This document shows positions 11,639 through 19,679 of a stretch of 64,000 nt of DNA, piece by piece. A program made the translations under genes and the position numbers. The notes under the pieces are model-generated. The model did not search any database. It had not been told where the DNA came from and worked only from the letters and a program-made list of their open reading frames with translations. The stretch lies in NCBI GenBank assembly GCA_002279065.1, contig NCKB01000007.1, forward strand, positions 210,164-274,163. Direction: 5' to 3'. The stretch comes from Lysobacterales bacterium 15-68-25. Lineage in GTDB: Bacteria > Pseudomonadota > Gammaproteobacteria > Xanthomonadales > Rhodanobacteraceae. Every line of letters starts with the position of its first letter. Within the stretch, counting starts at the first letter, position 1.

Positions 11639-12589
11639 GTGGACCGGCTCACCGCCCGACAACTCTACGATGGCGTGCACGAGCGCATGGGCCTGCGCTG
11701 GGTTTCCGGCATGCGCGGCGAGGGCCGCGTGCTCGAGCGCGGCGCCACTCAGACGCGCCGCCCGTCGCTGGTCGGCTACCTCAACGTGATCTACCCGAAC
11801 AAGATCCAGATCATCGGCACCGAGGAGCTGAAGTATCTGGACGAGCTGGATTCCCGCCAGCGCTGGGAGGCGATCAACAAGATCGCGGCCTACCAGCCCG
11901 TCGCGCTGATCGTGACCAAGGACCAGGCGATCCCGTCCGACCTGCGCGAGGTGGCCGAGGAAACCAACACACCCCTGTGGATCAGCTCCAAGCGCGGCCA
12001 CGAGCTGCTGACCTGGATGCAGTACCACATGGCGCGCATGCTGGCGCCGCGCATCACCCTGCACGGCGTGTTCCTCGAGGTGTTCTCGATCGGCGTGCTG
12101 ATTACCGGCGAATCCGGTTCCGGCAAGAGCGAGCTCGCGCTCGAGCTGATCAGCCGCGGCCACCGGCTGGTCGCCGACGACGCCACCGAATTCACCCTGA
12201 TCGCCCCGGACGTGATCGACGGCACCTGCCCGGAACTGCTGCAGGATCTGCTGGAAGTGCGCGGCCTGGGGGTGCTGAACGTCCGCGAGATGTTCGGACA
12301 CACGGCGGTCAAGGCCTCGAAATACCTTCGGCTGGTGATCCACCTCAAGCCGCTGCGCGAGGGCGAGGACACGGACGCGCTCACCCGCCTCACCGGCGAC
12401 ATCGGCCACCGCGAGATCTTCGAAGTGCAGGTGCCGATGATCACCATCCCGGTGGCACCTGGCCGCAACCTGGGCGTGCTGGTGGAGGCGGCCGTACGCA
12501 ACCACGCGCTGAAGACCAAGGGACTGGATCCGGCGCAGACCTTCATCGACCGACAGGCGCACCAGATGCGCCGCCTGCCCCCCTGGTGA
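11639..12589 (+). CDS. hprK: HPr kinase/phosphorylase
   Basis: A 316-residue bifunctional enzyme that phosphorylates and dephosphorylates HPr on Ser46. The N-terminal half (1-130) is the HprK lid-like domain. The catalytic half has Walker A GESGSGKS at 157-164, His142 in [16 protein letters not shown] with the catalytic Asp pair, and the family signature [17 protein letters not shown]. The start is GTG at 11639 with AGAGG ten bases upstream. It is followed by rapZ after 3 nt and, further down, by ptsH, whose product has the matching Ser46. Confidence 0.96.
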   Translation: MDRLTARQLYDGVHERMGLRWVSGMRGEGRVLERGATQTRRPSLVGYLNVIYPNKIQIIGTEELKYLDELDSRQRWEAINKIAAYQPVALIVTKDQAIPSDLREVAEETNTPLWISSKRGHELLTWMQYHMARMLAPRITLHGVFLEVFSIGVLITGESGSGKSELALELISRGHRLVADDATEFTLIAPDVIDGTCPELLQDLLEVRGLGVLNVREMFGHTAVKASKYLRLVIHLKPLREGEDTDALTRLTGDIGHREIFEVQVPMITIPVAPGRNLGVLVEAAVRNHALKTKGLDPAQTFIDRQAHQMRRLPPW

Positions 12590-12592
12590 CCC

Positions 12593-13498
12593 GTGGAAAC
12601 GAACGAAACCGCAGCCATTGCCTCGGTCGGACCGGATGCCGTGCACCTGGTCGTGCTCACCGGCATGTCCGGTGGCGGCAAGACCGTCGCCCTGCGCGCG
12701 CTGGAGGACCTCGAGTTCTACTGCGTGGACAACCTGCCGGCCAGCCTGCTGCCACGGCTGGTCAACGCGGTGCTGGAGGACCGCAGCGGACAGGGAATGA
12801 TGCGCATCGCGGTGGGCGTGGACGCACGCAACCGCGAGCACGACATCGAGATCATGCCCCACGTGCTGTCCGAGCTAGCCGACGCTGGCGTGCAAGTGCA
12901 CCTGATCTTTCTCGATTGCCGCGACGAGGTGCTGATCAAGCGCTACTCGGAAACCCGCCGACGGCACCCGCTGGCCATGCGCAACGTGTCGCTGGCCGAC
13001 GCGATCACCGCCGAACGGCAGTTGCTGCGGCCGCTGATGGGCATCGCCGAGAAGGTCATCGATTCCAGCCAGCTCAACGTGCACCAGCTGCGCCGACTGG
13101 TCGCCACCGACTATGCGCGCGCCACCGAGGGGCTGACGGTGATGTTCCAGTCCTTCGCGTTCAAGCGGGGCCTGCCGCTGGATGCCGACTTCGTGTTCGA
13201 TGCGCGCTGCCTGCCGAATCCCCACTGGCAGCCCAAGCTGCGCCCGCTGTCCGGCAAGGACGCGCCGGTGCGCGAGTTCCTCGAGGCCGATCCGCTGGTG
13301 ACCGAATACGTTGACGACACCGTGCGCTGGCTGGAGGCCTGGCTGCCCCGCTTCGAGGCGGACGATCGCAGCTACGTGACCATCTCGGTCGGCTGCACCG
13401 GCGGCCGCCACCGCTCGGTGTACCTGGTCGAGAAGCTGGCCGAGCATTTCCGCGCCCGACGCGAGGGCGTGCTCACCTTTCATCGCGAGCTGGAGTGA
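12593..13498 (+). CDS. rapZ: RNase adapter / nucleotide-binding protein RapZ
   Basis: A 301-residue RapZ/YvcJ-family protein. In E. coli RapZ binds GlcN6P and guides RNase E to the sRNA GlmZ, controlling glmS and thus envelope amino-sugar supply. Walker A GMSGGGKT is at 24-31, Walker B-like LIFLDCRDEVLIKRYSETRR follows, and the C-terminal domain has YVTISVGCTGGRHRSVYLVE, the metabolite-binding part of the family. Start is GTG at 12593, 3 nt after hprK; the end overlaps the EIIA region. RNA-binding function outside Enterobacteria is not established. Confidence 0.95.
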   Translation: METNETAAIASVGPDAVHLVVLTGMSGGGKTVALRALEDLEFYCVDNLPASLLPRLVNAVLEDRSGQGMMRIAVGVDARNREHDIEIMPHVLSELADAGVQVHLIFLDCRDEVLIKRYSETRRRHPLAMRNVSLADAITAERQLLRPLMGIAEKVIDSSQLNVHQLRRLVATDYARATEGLTVMFQSFAFKRGLPLDADFVFDARCLPNPHWQPKLRPLSGKDAPVREFLEADPLVTEYVDDTVRWLEAWLPRFEADDRSYVTISVGCTGGRHRSVYLVEKLAEHFRARREGVLTFHRELE

Positions 13499-13503
13499 CG
13501 GCG

Positions 13504-13896
13504 ATGAGCGTGGGCGTACTCCTGATGACGCACGAGGCGGTCGGCCATGCGCTGATTTCCGCGGCGCGACATGTGATGCCGAAGCTGCCGCTCAAGGTCG
13601 ACGCCGTGGAGATCCCCGCGGATGCCGATCCGGAAGTGATGCGCTCACTCACTGCCCGTCACGCACGTGCTCTTGACGATGGCGACGGCGTGCTGGTGCT
13701 GGCCGACCTTTACGGCGCCACGCCCTGCAACATCGGGCTGTCGCTGGCTTCGCTCGGGGTCCATCTTCGCTGCGTGTCGGGGCTGAACCTGCCGATGCTG
13801 CTGCGTGTGCTCAACTATGCGGACAAGCCGCTCAATGAACTGGTGGAAATCGCCGCCAGCGGTGGCCGCGGGGGAATCTTCATCGACCATGCTTGA
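13504..13896 (+). CDS. PTS EIIA component, mannose (Man) family
   Basis: A 130-residue soluble EIIA(Man)-type domain. The phosphorylation site is His10 in VGVLLMTHEAVGHALI, and VLVLADLYGATPCNIGLSL matches the family's DL-GG/ATP-N turn. The ATG at 13504 (GGAG 9 bases upstream) is preferred over the overlapping GTG at 13495, because it puts the active-site His at the usual residue 10. No EIIB, EIIC or EIID gene lies nearby, so it probably acts as a phosphorylation-state signal and not in sugar uptake. Confidence 0.9.
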   Translation: MSVGVLLMTHEAVGHALISAARHVMPKLPLKVDAVEIPADADPEVMRSLTARHARALDDGDGVLVLADLYGATPCNIGLSLASLGVHLRCVSGLNLPMLLRVLNYADKPLNELVEIAASGGRGGIFIDHA

Positions 13897-14158
13897 GAAA
13901 GAAATCGTGGTGTCCAACCGCCTCGGCCTGCATGCGCGGGCTTCGGCGAAGCTGGTGCAACTGGTGCAGGGCTTCAAATCGACCGTGTGGCTGGTCAGCA
14001 AGGGGCGCGAGATCAACGCCCAGAGCATCATGGGCGTGATGATGCTCGCGGCCGGCATCGGTACGCCGCTCACCGTGCGCACCGAGGGACCGGACGAACA
14101 GCAGGCCCTCGACGCTGTGGTGGAGCTGTTCGATCGCAAATTCGACGAAGGCGGCTGA
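13889..14158 (+). CDS. ptsH: Phosphocarrier protein HPr
   Basis: An 89-residue HPr. His15 in NRLGLHARASAKL is phosphorylated by EI, and Ser46 in GREINAQSIMGVMMLAAG is the HprK target; both are at canonical positions. The ATG at 13889 overlaps the end of the EIIA gene by 8 nt. Ser46 fits the presence of HprK/P five genes' width upstream and makes this a regulatory HPr. Confidence 0.96.
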   Translation: MLEKEIVVSNRLGLHARASAKLVQLVQGFKSTVWLVSKGREINAQSIMGVMMLAAGIGTPLTVRTEGPDEQQALDAVVELFDRKFDEGG

Positions 14159-14293
14159 GATGCCTGAAGCTCGTACCCTCCGTACTGCCGTGCACCGCCT
14201 GCCCCCCCAGGGATCGGGCGGCACGCGTGCGGCGCCGGTACGGGTACGGCTCGCTCGAGCCATGGAACGGCAAGCCACAGGAGGAGGCCGGGG

Positions 14294-16045
14294 ATGAGGC
14301 AGAGCCTGCCGGGAACGATCGCCGCCAGGGGCATGTGCCTGGGCCGTGCACGGCTGGTGCAGCCCAGCCGCTATGCGGTGGACAATCGCCCGCTGGGCGA
14401 GGAAGAGGTCGAGGAGGAACTCGACCGCCTGCACCTGGCGCTGGAGACCGCCCGACAGGAGCTGCGCGACCTGCGCACCAAGCTGCACGGGGCGCTGGCC
14501 CGCGAAGTCAACGAATTCATCGACGCGCACACCCTGCTGCTGGACGACCCCGAGCTGCTGCGTGGTCTGGACGACATGGTCCGCATCGGCCACTACCGCG
14601 CCGGCGCCGCGCTGAAGAAGCAGCGCGACCGCATCGCCGCGGTGTTCGAGGCGATGGACGACCCTTACCTTCGCAGCCGCCGCGAGGACGTCGACCAGGT
14701 GATCAGCCGGGTGATCTCCGCACTGCAGCGGCAGACCACCGAAGAGGAACGCAAGCTGGCCGCGCGCGTCGGCGAGATCCTCGTCGCCGACACCATCGCG
14801 CCGGGCGACATGGCGCACCTCGCCGGTCATGGCCTGCTCGGCGTGATCACCAGCTCCGGCAGCCCGTATTCGCACAGCGCGATCCTGGCCCGCAGCCTCG
14901 ACCTGCCGATGCTGGTGGGCACGCGCGACGCGCTGTCGAGCATCCACGATGACGATCTGATCCTGCTCGACGTCGAACAGGGCGAGGCGATCGTCCACCC
15001 CACCGCGCAGGACCTGGCTCGCTACCGCGCCTGGCAGCGCGAGGCGGCGCAGGAGGGCCGGCGACTGGCCAAGCTGGCCAACGCCCCCTCGCGCACCCGC
15101 GACGGCATCGACATCCGGCTGCTGGCCAACGCCGAGTCCGCCGCCGACGTGGCGATGGCGCGTGCGCGTGGCGCCGACGGCGTCGGCCTGTACCGCACCG
15201 AATTCCTGTTCCTGCGCCACAAGGGCTTGCCGAGCGAGGAGGAACAGTTCATCGCCTACCGCGATCTGGTGATGGGCATGGGTGGCCTGCCGGTGACCAT
15301 CCGCACGCTGGACCTGGGTGCCGACAAGGCCGATGCCGCAGGTATCGCCCTGCGCGGCGAGGACAACCCCGCGCTGGGCGTGCGTGGCGTGCGCCTGTCG
15401 CTGCGCCACCCGGCGGTGTTCACCACGCAGATCCGCGCCATCCTGCGCGCCGCCTGCTACGGCCCGATGCGGGTGCTGGTGCCGATGGTGACCCAGCCGG
15501 ACGAGCTGATCGCGGTGCGCACCCTGTTCAAGCTCGCCCGCCAGGAGCTGAAGCAGGAGGGTGTGGACCTGCCCGAGAAACTCCCGCTGGGCGCGATGAT
15601 CGAGGTGCCCGCCGCCGCCATCAACGTCCGCGCGCTGCTCGAGTACGCCGACTTCCTCGCCATCGGCACCAACGACCTGGCCCAGTACGTGCTGGCCGCC
15701 GACCGCGGCAACGATGCGCTGGAGAACGTCTACAACCCGCTCAATCCGGCCCTGCTGCGGCTGATCTGCCATGTCATCAGCGCCGGCCGGCGGGTGGGCA
15801 AGTCGGTGAGCCTGTGCGGCGAGATCGGTGGCGACCTGAATTTCACCGCGCTGCTGCTGGCGCTGGGCCTGTGCGAGTTCAGTATGCACCCGAGCCAGTT
15901 GCTGCAGGTGCGCGACCGGCTGGGCGAACTGGACCACGGTGCGTTGCGGCGCATGGCCCCGAAACTGATCCGCGCGCATACCCACGAGCAGGTGGAAGCC
16001 CTGCTCGCCACGCTCGACGTCCCGGCGCCAGCCTTGCCCGCCTGA
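14294..16045 (+). CDS. ptsI: PTS enzyme I (phosphoenolpyruvate-protein phosphotransferase)
   Basis: A 583-residue EI that moves phosphate from PEP to HPr. Domains in order: HPr-binding helical part (about 30-145), phosphohistidine swivel domain with His194 in SGSPYSHSAILARS, and PEP-binding TIM barrel with TIRTLDLGADKAD, AIGTNDLAQYVLAADR and the active-site Cys in SLCGEIGGD. The His region deviates from the usual GGRTSHTAIMAR, but the His and following Ser are kept. It lacks the GAF domain of PtsP (EI-Ntr). The ATG has GAGGAGG upstream. It lies 135 nt after ptsH and is the end of the PTS block. Confidence 0.95.
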   Translation: MRQSLPGTIAARGMCLGRARLVQPSRYAVDNRPLGEEEVEEELDRLHLALETARQELRDLRTKLHGALAREVNEFIDAHTLLLDDPELLRGLDDMVRIGHYRAGAALKKQRDRIAAVFEAMDDPYLRSRREDVDQVISRVISALQRQTTEEERKLAARVGEILVADTIAPGDMAHLAGHGLLGVITSSGSPYSHSAILARSLDLPMLVGTRDALSSIHDDDLILLDVEQGEAIVHPTAQDLARYRAWQREAAQEGRRLAKLANAPSRTRDGIDIRLLANAESAADVAMARARGADGVGLYRTEFLFLRHKGLPSEEEQFIAYRDLVMGMGGLPVTIRTLDLGADKADAAGIALRGEDNPALGVRGVRLSLRHPAVFTTQIRAILRAACYGPMRVLVPMVTQPDELIAVRTLFKLARQELKQEGVDLPEKLPLGAMIEVPAAAINVRALLEYADFLAIGTNDLAQYVLAADRGNDALENVYNPLNPALLRLICHVISAGRRVGKSVSLCGEIGGDLNFTALLLALGLCEFSMHPSQLLQVRDRLGELDHGALRRMAPKLIRAHTHEQVEALLATLDVPAPALPA

Positions 16046-16070
16046 AAACCCCGGGAATCCAGCCCCCGAC

Positions 16071-16943
16071 TCAGAGCGACCGCAGGAACGCCTCCATAGC
16101 CGCGCCGCGATACTTCTGCCGGTGCAGCAGGATCGACAGCTGACGGGTCAGGTCGAGGAACGGCGTGTGCAGCACCTTCAGGCGACCTGCCGCCACCGCA
16201 TCGGTCACCGCCACCTCCGGCAGGCAGGCGATGCCCAGGCCCGCGACGACGGCCTGCTTGATCGCCTCGATCTGGTCCAGCTCCAGTACGGTCAGCCCGG
16301 ACGGCAGCTGGCCCAGCGCCCGCTCGCTCAGCGCGCGCGTGGCCGACCCGGGCTCGCGCAGCACCCAGCGCGCACCGGCGAAGTGCTCGGCGGCCAGCCG
16401 CCTGCGCTGCGCCAGCGGATGGTCCGGACGGGCGCACACCACCAGGGTATCGGTACGCCAGGGGCGCACCTCCAGCTGCGGATGGGTGACCGGCCCTTCC
16501 ACGCAACCCACGTCCAGACCGTGCTCGAGCATCGCCGAGGCGATGGTTTCGGTATTGGCCACACGCAGTCGGATCGTCACCTGCGGATGTGCCTCGACGA
16601 AGTGCCCAAGCAATTCGCCGACGCGATAGTTGCCCACCGTGTTGCTGGTGCCGACGCGCAGCTCGCCGCCCAGTGCGGCGTCGCCCCCGCCATGACGACC
16701 GAACTCGGCGTAGCGCTCGAGCAGCTCCTGCGCCAGCGGCAGCAACTCGCGACCGCGGGGATTGAGATGCAACCGCCCCCGCTCGCGGTCGAAGACCGGC
16801 GCGCCGAGCTGATGTTCCATGTCACGCAACGCCATGCTCGCGGCAGGCTGCGTCAGGTGCAGCCGTTCGGCCGCGGCGCGCACGCTGCCCAGCGTGGCGA
16901 CGTGCACGAATACCTCGAGTTGGCGGGGGCTGATGTTGATCAT
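16071..16943 (-). CDS. LysR-family transcriptional regulator
   Basis: A 290-residue regulator with an N-terminal winged helix-turn-helix (residues 3-62, LEVFVHVATLGSVRAAAERL, then LTQPAASMALRDME) and a periplasmic-binding-like effector domain (90-290, LRVGTSNTVGNYRVGELLGH). It is divergent from the YeiH-type exporter, as in the E. coli yeiE-yeiH pair, and so likely controls that gene. A LysR box lies in the intergenic gap. The inducer is unknown; sulfur or anion stress is a guess based on exporter annotation. It is convergent with ptsI across 25 nt. Confidence 0.92.
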   Translation of the reverse strand: MINISPRQLEVFVHVATLGSVRAAAERLHLTQPAASMALRDMEHQLGAPVFDRERGRLHLNPRGRELLPLAQELLERYAEFGRHGGGDAALGGELRVGTSNTVGNYRVGELLGHFVEAHPQVTIRLRVANTETIASAMLEHGLDVGCVEGPVTHPQLEVRPWRTDTLVVCARPDHPLAQRRRLAAEHFAGARWVLREPGSATRALSERALGQLPSGLTVLELDQIEAIKQAVVAGLGIACLPEVAVTDAVAAGRLKVLHTPFLDLTRQLSILLHRQKYRGAAMEAFLRSL

Positions 16944-16951
16944 CAGCGGTA

Positions 16952-16968
16952 CTTATACATCAACTAAG
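16952..16968. promoter_or_regulatory. Putative LysR-type operator (CTT-N11-AAG dyad)
   Basis: A dyad CTT-N11-AAG (16952-16954 and 16966-16968) contains the classic T-N11-A core of LysR-type sites. It sits in a locally AT-rich stretch of the 91-bp gap between the divergent LysR gene and the YeiH-type exporter, 9 bp upstream of the regulator's start codon. Confidence 0.5.
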
Positions 16969-17034
16969 TTATCCAAAGTTTTCTTGAACATTCGTCACTG
17001 GGATCATGGCGCCAATTCCTCCGGAACCACTGCC

Positions 17035-18072
17035 ATGACCACCTCCCATGCCCCCGCCAACGCGACGCCCGCCGCCTCGCCCAGCCTGGCGGCGCGCCTG
17101 CCCGGCCTGCTGCTTACCCTGGTCATCGCCATCGCAGCGTACTTCCTCGGCCAGCGTTTCCGCCTCGTCGGCGGGCCGGTGATCGGCATCGTGCTGGGCA
17201 TCGTCATCGCCAACGCGATCAGCCTGCCCGCCCGCCTGCGCCCCGGCATCCAGTTTGCCTCCAAGCAGGTGCTGCAGTGGTCGATCATCGCTCTCGGCTT
17301 CGGCCTGAGCCTGGACCAGGTGGCCAAGACCGGCCTGCAGTCGCTGTCGGTGACCCTGGTGACGATGAGCGTGGCGTTCGTCTCCGCCTGGGCGCTTGGT
17401 CGCTGGCTGCGCGTGCACGACGACCTGAAGATCCTGATCGGCGTGGGCACCGCGATCTGCGGCGGCTCGGCGATCGCCGCGGTGACGCCGATCCTGCGCC
17501 CGGACGAGCACGACACCGCGTTCGCGATCTCCACCATCTTCCTGTTCAACCTGGTCGCGGTGCTGCTGTTCCCGTTGCTCGGCCATCTGCTGCACCTGTC
17601 TGACCTCGGCTTCGGCATGTGGGCAGGCACGGCGATCAACGACACCTCGTCGGTGGTGGCCGCCGGCTACAGCTACAGCCGCACGGCCGGCGACTTCGCC
17701 ACCATCGTCAAGCTGACCCGCGCCACCCTGATCATCCCGGTGTGCATCGCGCTGGCGATCGCCGTGGCGGTGCGCGAGAAGCGTCGCGGCGGCAGCGACT
17801 TCAAGCTGTCGCGCATCTTCCCGTGGTTCATCCTGTGGTTCCTGGTCGCCTCGGCCGTGCGCTCGGCCGGCTTCGTCCCCGCCGCGCTGCAGGCCCCGCT
17901 GCACGAGGCCGCCGAGTTCCTGATCGTGGTCGCCCTGACCGCGGTGGGCCTGTCGGCCAACCTGCGCCGCATGGCCTCGACCGGCGTGCGTCCGATCCTG
18001 CTCGGGCTGGGCGTGTGGGCGGCCGTGGCGGTGAGCAGCCTCGCGGTGCAGCTGGTGATGGGCCAGCTCTGA
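17035..18072 (+). CDS. YeiH/UPF0324 family putative anion exporter
   Basis: A 345-residue polytopic membrane protein with about ten hydrophobic helices. It starts at ATG 17035 (MTTSHAPANATPAASPSLAA) with a short cytoplasmic leader. Family features are GPVIGIVLGIVIANAI, the SKQVLQWSIIALGFGLSL segment, GVGTAICGGSAIAAVTPILR and AGTAINDTSSVVAAGYSYS. The family is often called 'putative sulfate exporter', but direct proof of substrate is limited. It is divergent from the LysR regulator that likely controls it and convergent with the methyltransferase, 7 nt apart. Confidence 0.9.
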   Translation: MTTSHAPANATPAASPSLAARLPGLLLTLVIAIAAYFLGQRFRLVGGPVIGIVLGIVIANAISLPARLRPGIQFASKQVLQWSIIALGFGLSLDQVAKTGLQSLSVTLVTMSVAFVSAWALGRWLRVHDDLKILIGVGTAICGGSAIAAVTPILRPDEHDTAFAISTIFLFNLVAVLLFPLLGHLLHLSDLGFGMWAGTAINDTSSVVAAGYSYSRTAGDFATIVKLTRATLIIPVCIALAIAVAVREKRRGGSDFKLSRIFPWFILWFLVASAVRSAGFVPAALQAPLHEAAEFLIVVALTAVGLSANLRRMASTGVRPILLGLGVWAAVAVSSLAVQLVMGQL

Positions 18073-18079
18073 TCCCCAG

Positions 18080-18961
18080 CTAGCGGCTGCGGAACACGAC
18101 GGGCCGGTGCCGATCGCACGGCCCGTCGGCGCGCAGCCAGGCTTCGCCCACCACCACCTCCGTGCAGGGCCCGAGCGTGCACAGGCGGATCGGGCGACGC
18201 TCCGCCTCCCCGCGCAGGCGATCGAGTACCCGGCGCAGCAACGCACCCGAGACCGGCGTGTAGAGATAGAACACGGTGCCTTCGCCAAGGTCCGCCTCGC
18301 AGAGATCGCCCTGCACGAACGCGGCACGGTCAAGCCCGAGATCGGCGGCACGGGCCCGCGCGGCCACCACGTAGGCCGCCTGCCATTCGATACCGATGCA
18401 GCGCGCCGGCGTGCAGATCGCCGCCAGCAGGGGCACATGCCCCAGGCCGGCTCCCAGATCCATCAATACGTCGTCGGGGCCGAGTCGCAGCTGTCCGAGC
18501 GAGTCGAAGATGTGTCGCGCGGGCGTCGGCTGGTAGAACACCATATCCGTCCCCAGCGGCTGCAGGGCCGTTTCGCCGGGGGCGAGTTCGAGCACCCCGC
18601 CGATGAGCGCGTCGAGGGCGTCGTAGCGGTCGCTGGATGGCACCTGGCCGGCACCCGACACTGTACCGGAGCGGACCAGGCCGAGCAGCGCGTCACACCC
18701 TCCACCGCGCCGTATCGACTCACGCACCGTTCCGTGCAGCGCATGATCGACCGCCTGCAGCCGTGCCTCCAGCACATCGAACCGTCGCGACAGCGTGCGA
18801 TCGTCCGATGCGTCGACCACGGTCCGCCACGCGTCGAGCTGGTCGAGCACCTCGTCGCGCTCGCGCCAGCGGGCAGGCTCCACCAGCCAGGCGTCCCGCT
18901 GGATCCGGGCCAGCCAGCCGGCGAGCGGCTCGCCCTCTCGCGGCTCGGCGTCATCCGCCAT
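18080..18961 (-). CDS. Class I SAM-dependent methyltransferase-like protein
   Basis: A 293-residue protein. The N-terminal half (1-145) is helical and has no clear family match. The C-terminal half is a Rossmann methyltransferase: motif I VLMDLGAGLGHVPLLAA, acidic motif II GIEWQAAYV, then FVQGDLCEAD and a post-motif VFYLYTPVSG that replaces the usual NPPY or DPP. The substrate is unknown. The ATG at 18961 is preferred over a GTG three codons upstream. It is the third gene of a creD-tsaB-methyltransferase run, 19 nt after tsaB. Confidence 0.8.
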   Translation of the reverse strand: MADDAEPREGEPLAGWLARIQRDAWLVEPARWRERDEVLDQLDAWRTVVDASDDRTLSRRFDVLEARLQAVDHALHGTVRESIRRGGGCDALLGLVRSGTVSGAGQVPSSDRYDALDALIGGVLELAPGETALQPLGTDMVFYQPTPARHIFDSLGQLRLGPDDVLMDLGAGLGHVPLLAAICTPARCIGIEWQAAYVVAARARAADLGLDRAAFVQGDLCEADLGEGTVFYLYTPVSGALLRRVLDRLRGEAERRPIRLCTLGPCTEVVVGEAWLRADGPCDRHRPVVFRSR

Positions 18962-18980
18962 GTGCGGCACGCGGCGGGAC

Positions 18981-19679
18981 CTACGCCCGCCCCTGCTCCA
19001 CCAGGGTCAACGCGACCTTGTCGCGCAAGTAGACCGGCAGGGCCTGCTCGGGCGGCAGCAGGTGGCCGAGCGCGGCCTCCTGTACGGCCAGCCGCGCCAC
19101 GTGCGCGGCCTGGGGGTAATGCGCGCCTCCCGCGGACACCAGCCGCTTGCCGGCGAGACGATCGGCGATCGCCGCGTGATACGTGGCCCAGCCGCTGCCG
19201 ACCACCTGCCACGCATCGGCATCCGGCAGGACCAGCGCGTCGGCTGTGGTGACACGCTCTTCATCCAGCGGCTCGAGGCCGCCGCGACCATCGCGGCGGT
19301 AGCAGGCGGCGTAGACCTCGCCCATGCGCGCATCGATCACGGCGAGGATCGCCGTCCCGGCGTCGTCTTCCGGCGCTTCCAGCGCCAGTGCCGCCAGCGA
19401 GGAGACGGTGATCACCGGCCGGTCCAGCGCCAGCGCCATGCCCTGCGCCAGCGAGATGCCCAGCCGCACGCCGGTGAACGCGCCGGGTCCGCGCCCCACC
19501 GCGACGGCGTCCAGGGCGTGCCGGCCGAGACCGGCCTCGGCCAGCAGGGCCTCGGCCATCGGCAGCACCAGTTCGGCGTGGCGGCGCGGGGCCAGTTCAG
19601 TGCGCGCGATCAGGCTGTCGCCGTGCACCAGCGCGACGGAACAGGATTCGGTGGAGGTTTCGAGAGCGAGCAGGTTCAT
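18981..19679 (-). CDS. tsaB: tRNA threonylcarbamoyladenosine biosynthesis protein TsaB
   Basis: A 232-residue ASKHA-fold protein (MNLLALETSTESCSVALVHG) that forms the TsaB-TsaD-TsaE complex making t6A37 in tRNAs that read ANN codons. AVGRGPGAFTGVRLGISLAQ is the family's characteristic G-P-G-S/A-FTG-R segment. It lacks the metal-binding histidines of TsaD, as TsaB does. Its ATG overlaps the creD stop (ATGA), so translation is coupled to creD. Confidence 0.95.
   Translation of the reverse strand: MNLLALETSTESCSVALVHGDSLIARTELAPRRHAELVLPMAEALLAEAGLGRHALDAVAVGRGPGAFTGVRLGISLAQGMALALDRPVITVSSLAALALEAPEDDAGTAILAVIDARMGEVYAACYRRDGRGGLEPLDEERVTTADALVLPDADAWQVVGSGWATYHAAIADRLAGKRLVSAGGAHYPQAAHVARLAVQEAALGHLLPPEQALPVYLRDKVALTLVEQGRA

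Noticed and set aside
9497..12862. A very long open frame (about 1,120 codons) on the minus strand opposite rpoN, hpf and hprK
   Set aside because: Its product is rich in His, Gln, Arg and Ala and has no domain; it is an antisense shadow typical of GC-rich DNA. The plus-strand genes have full family motifs.
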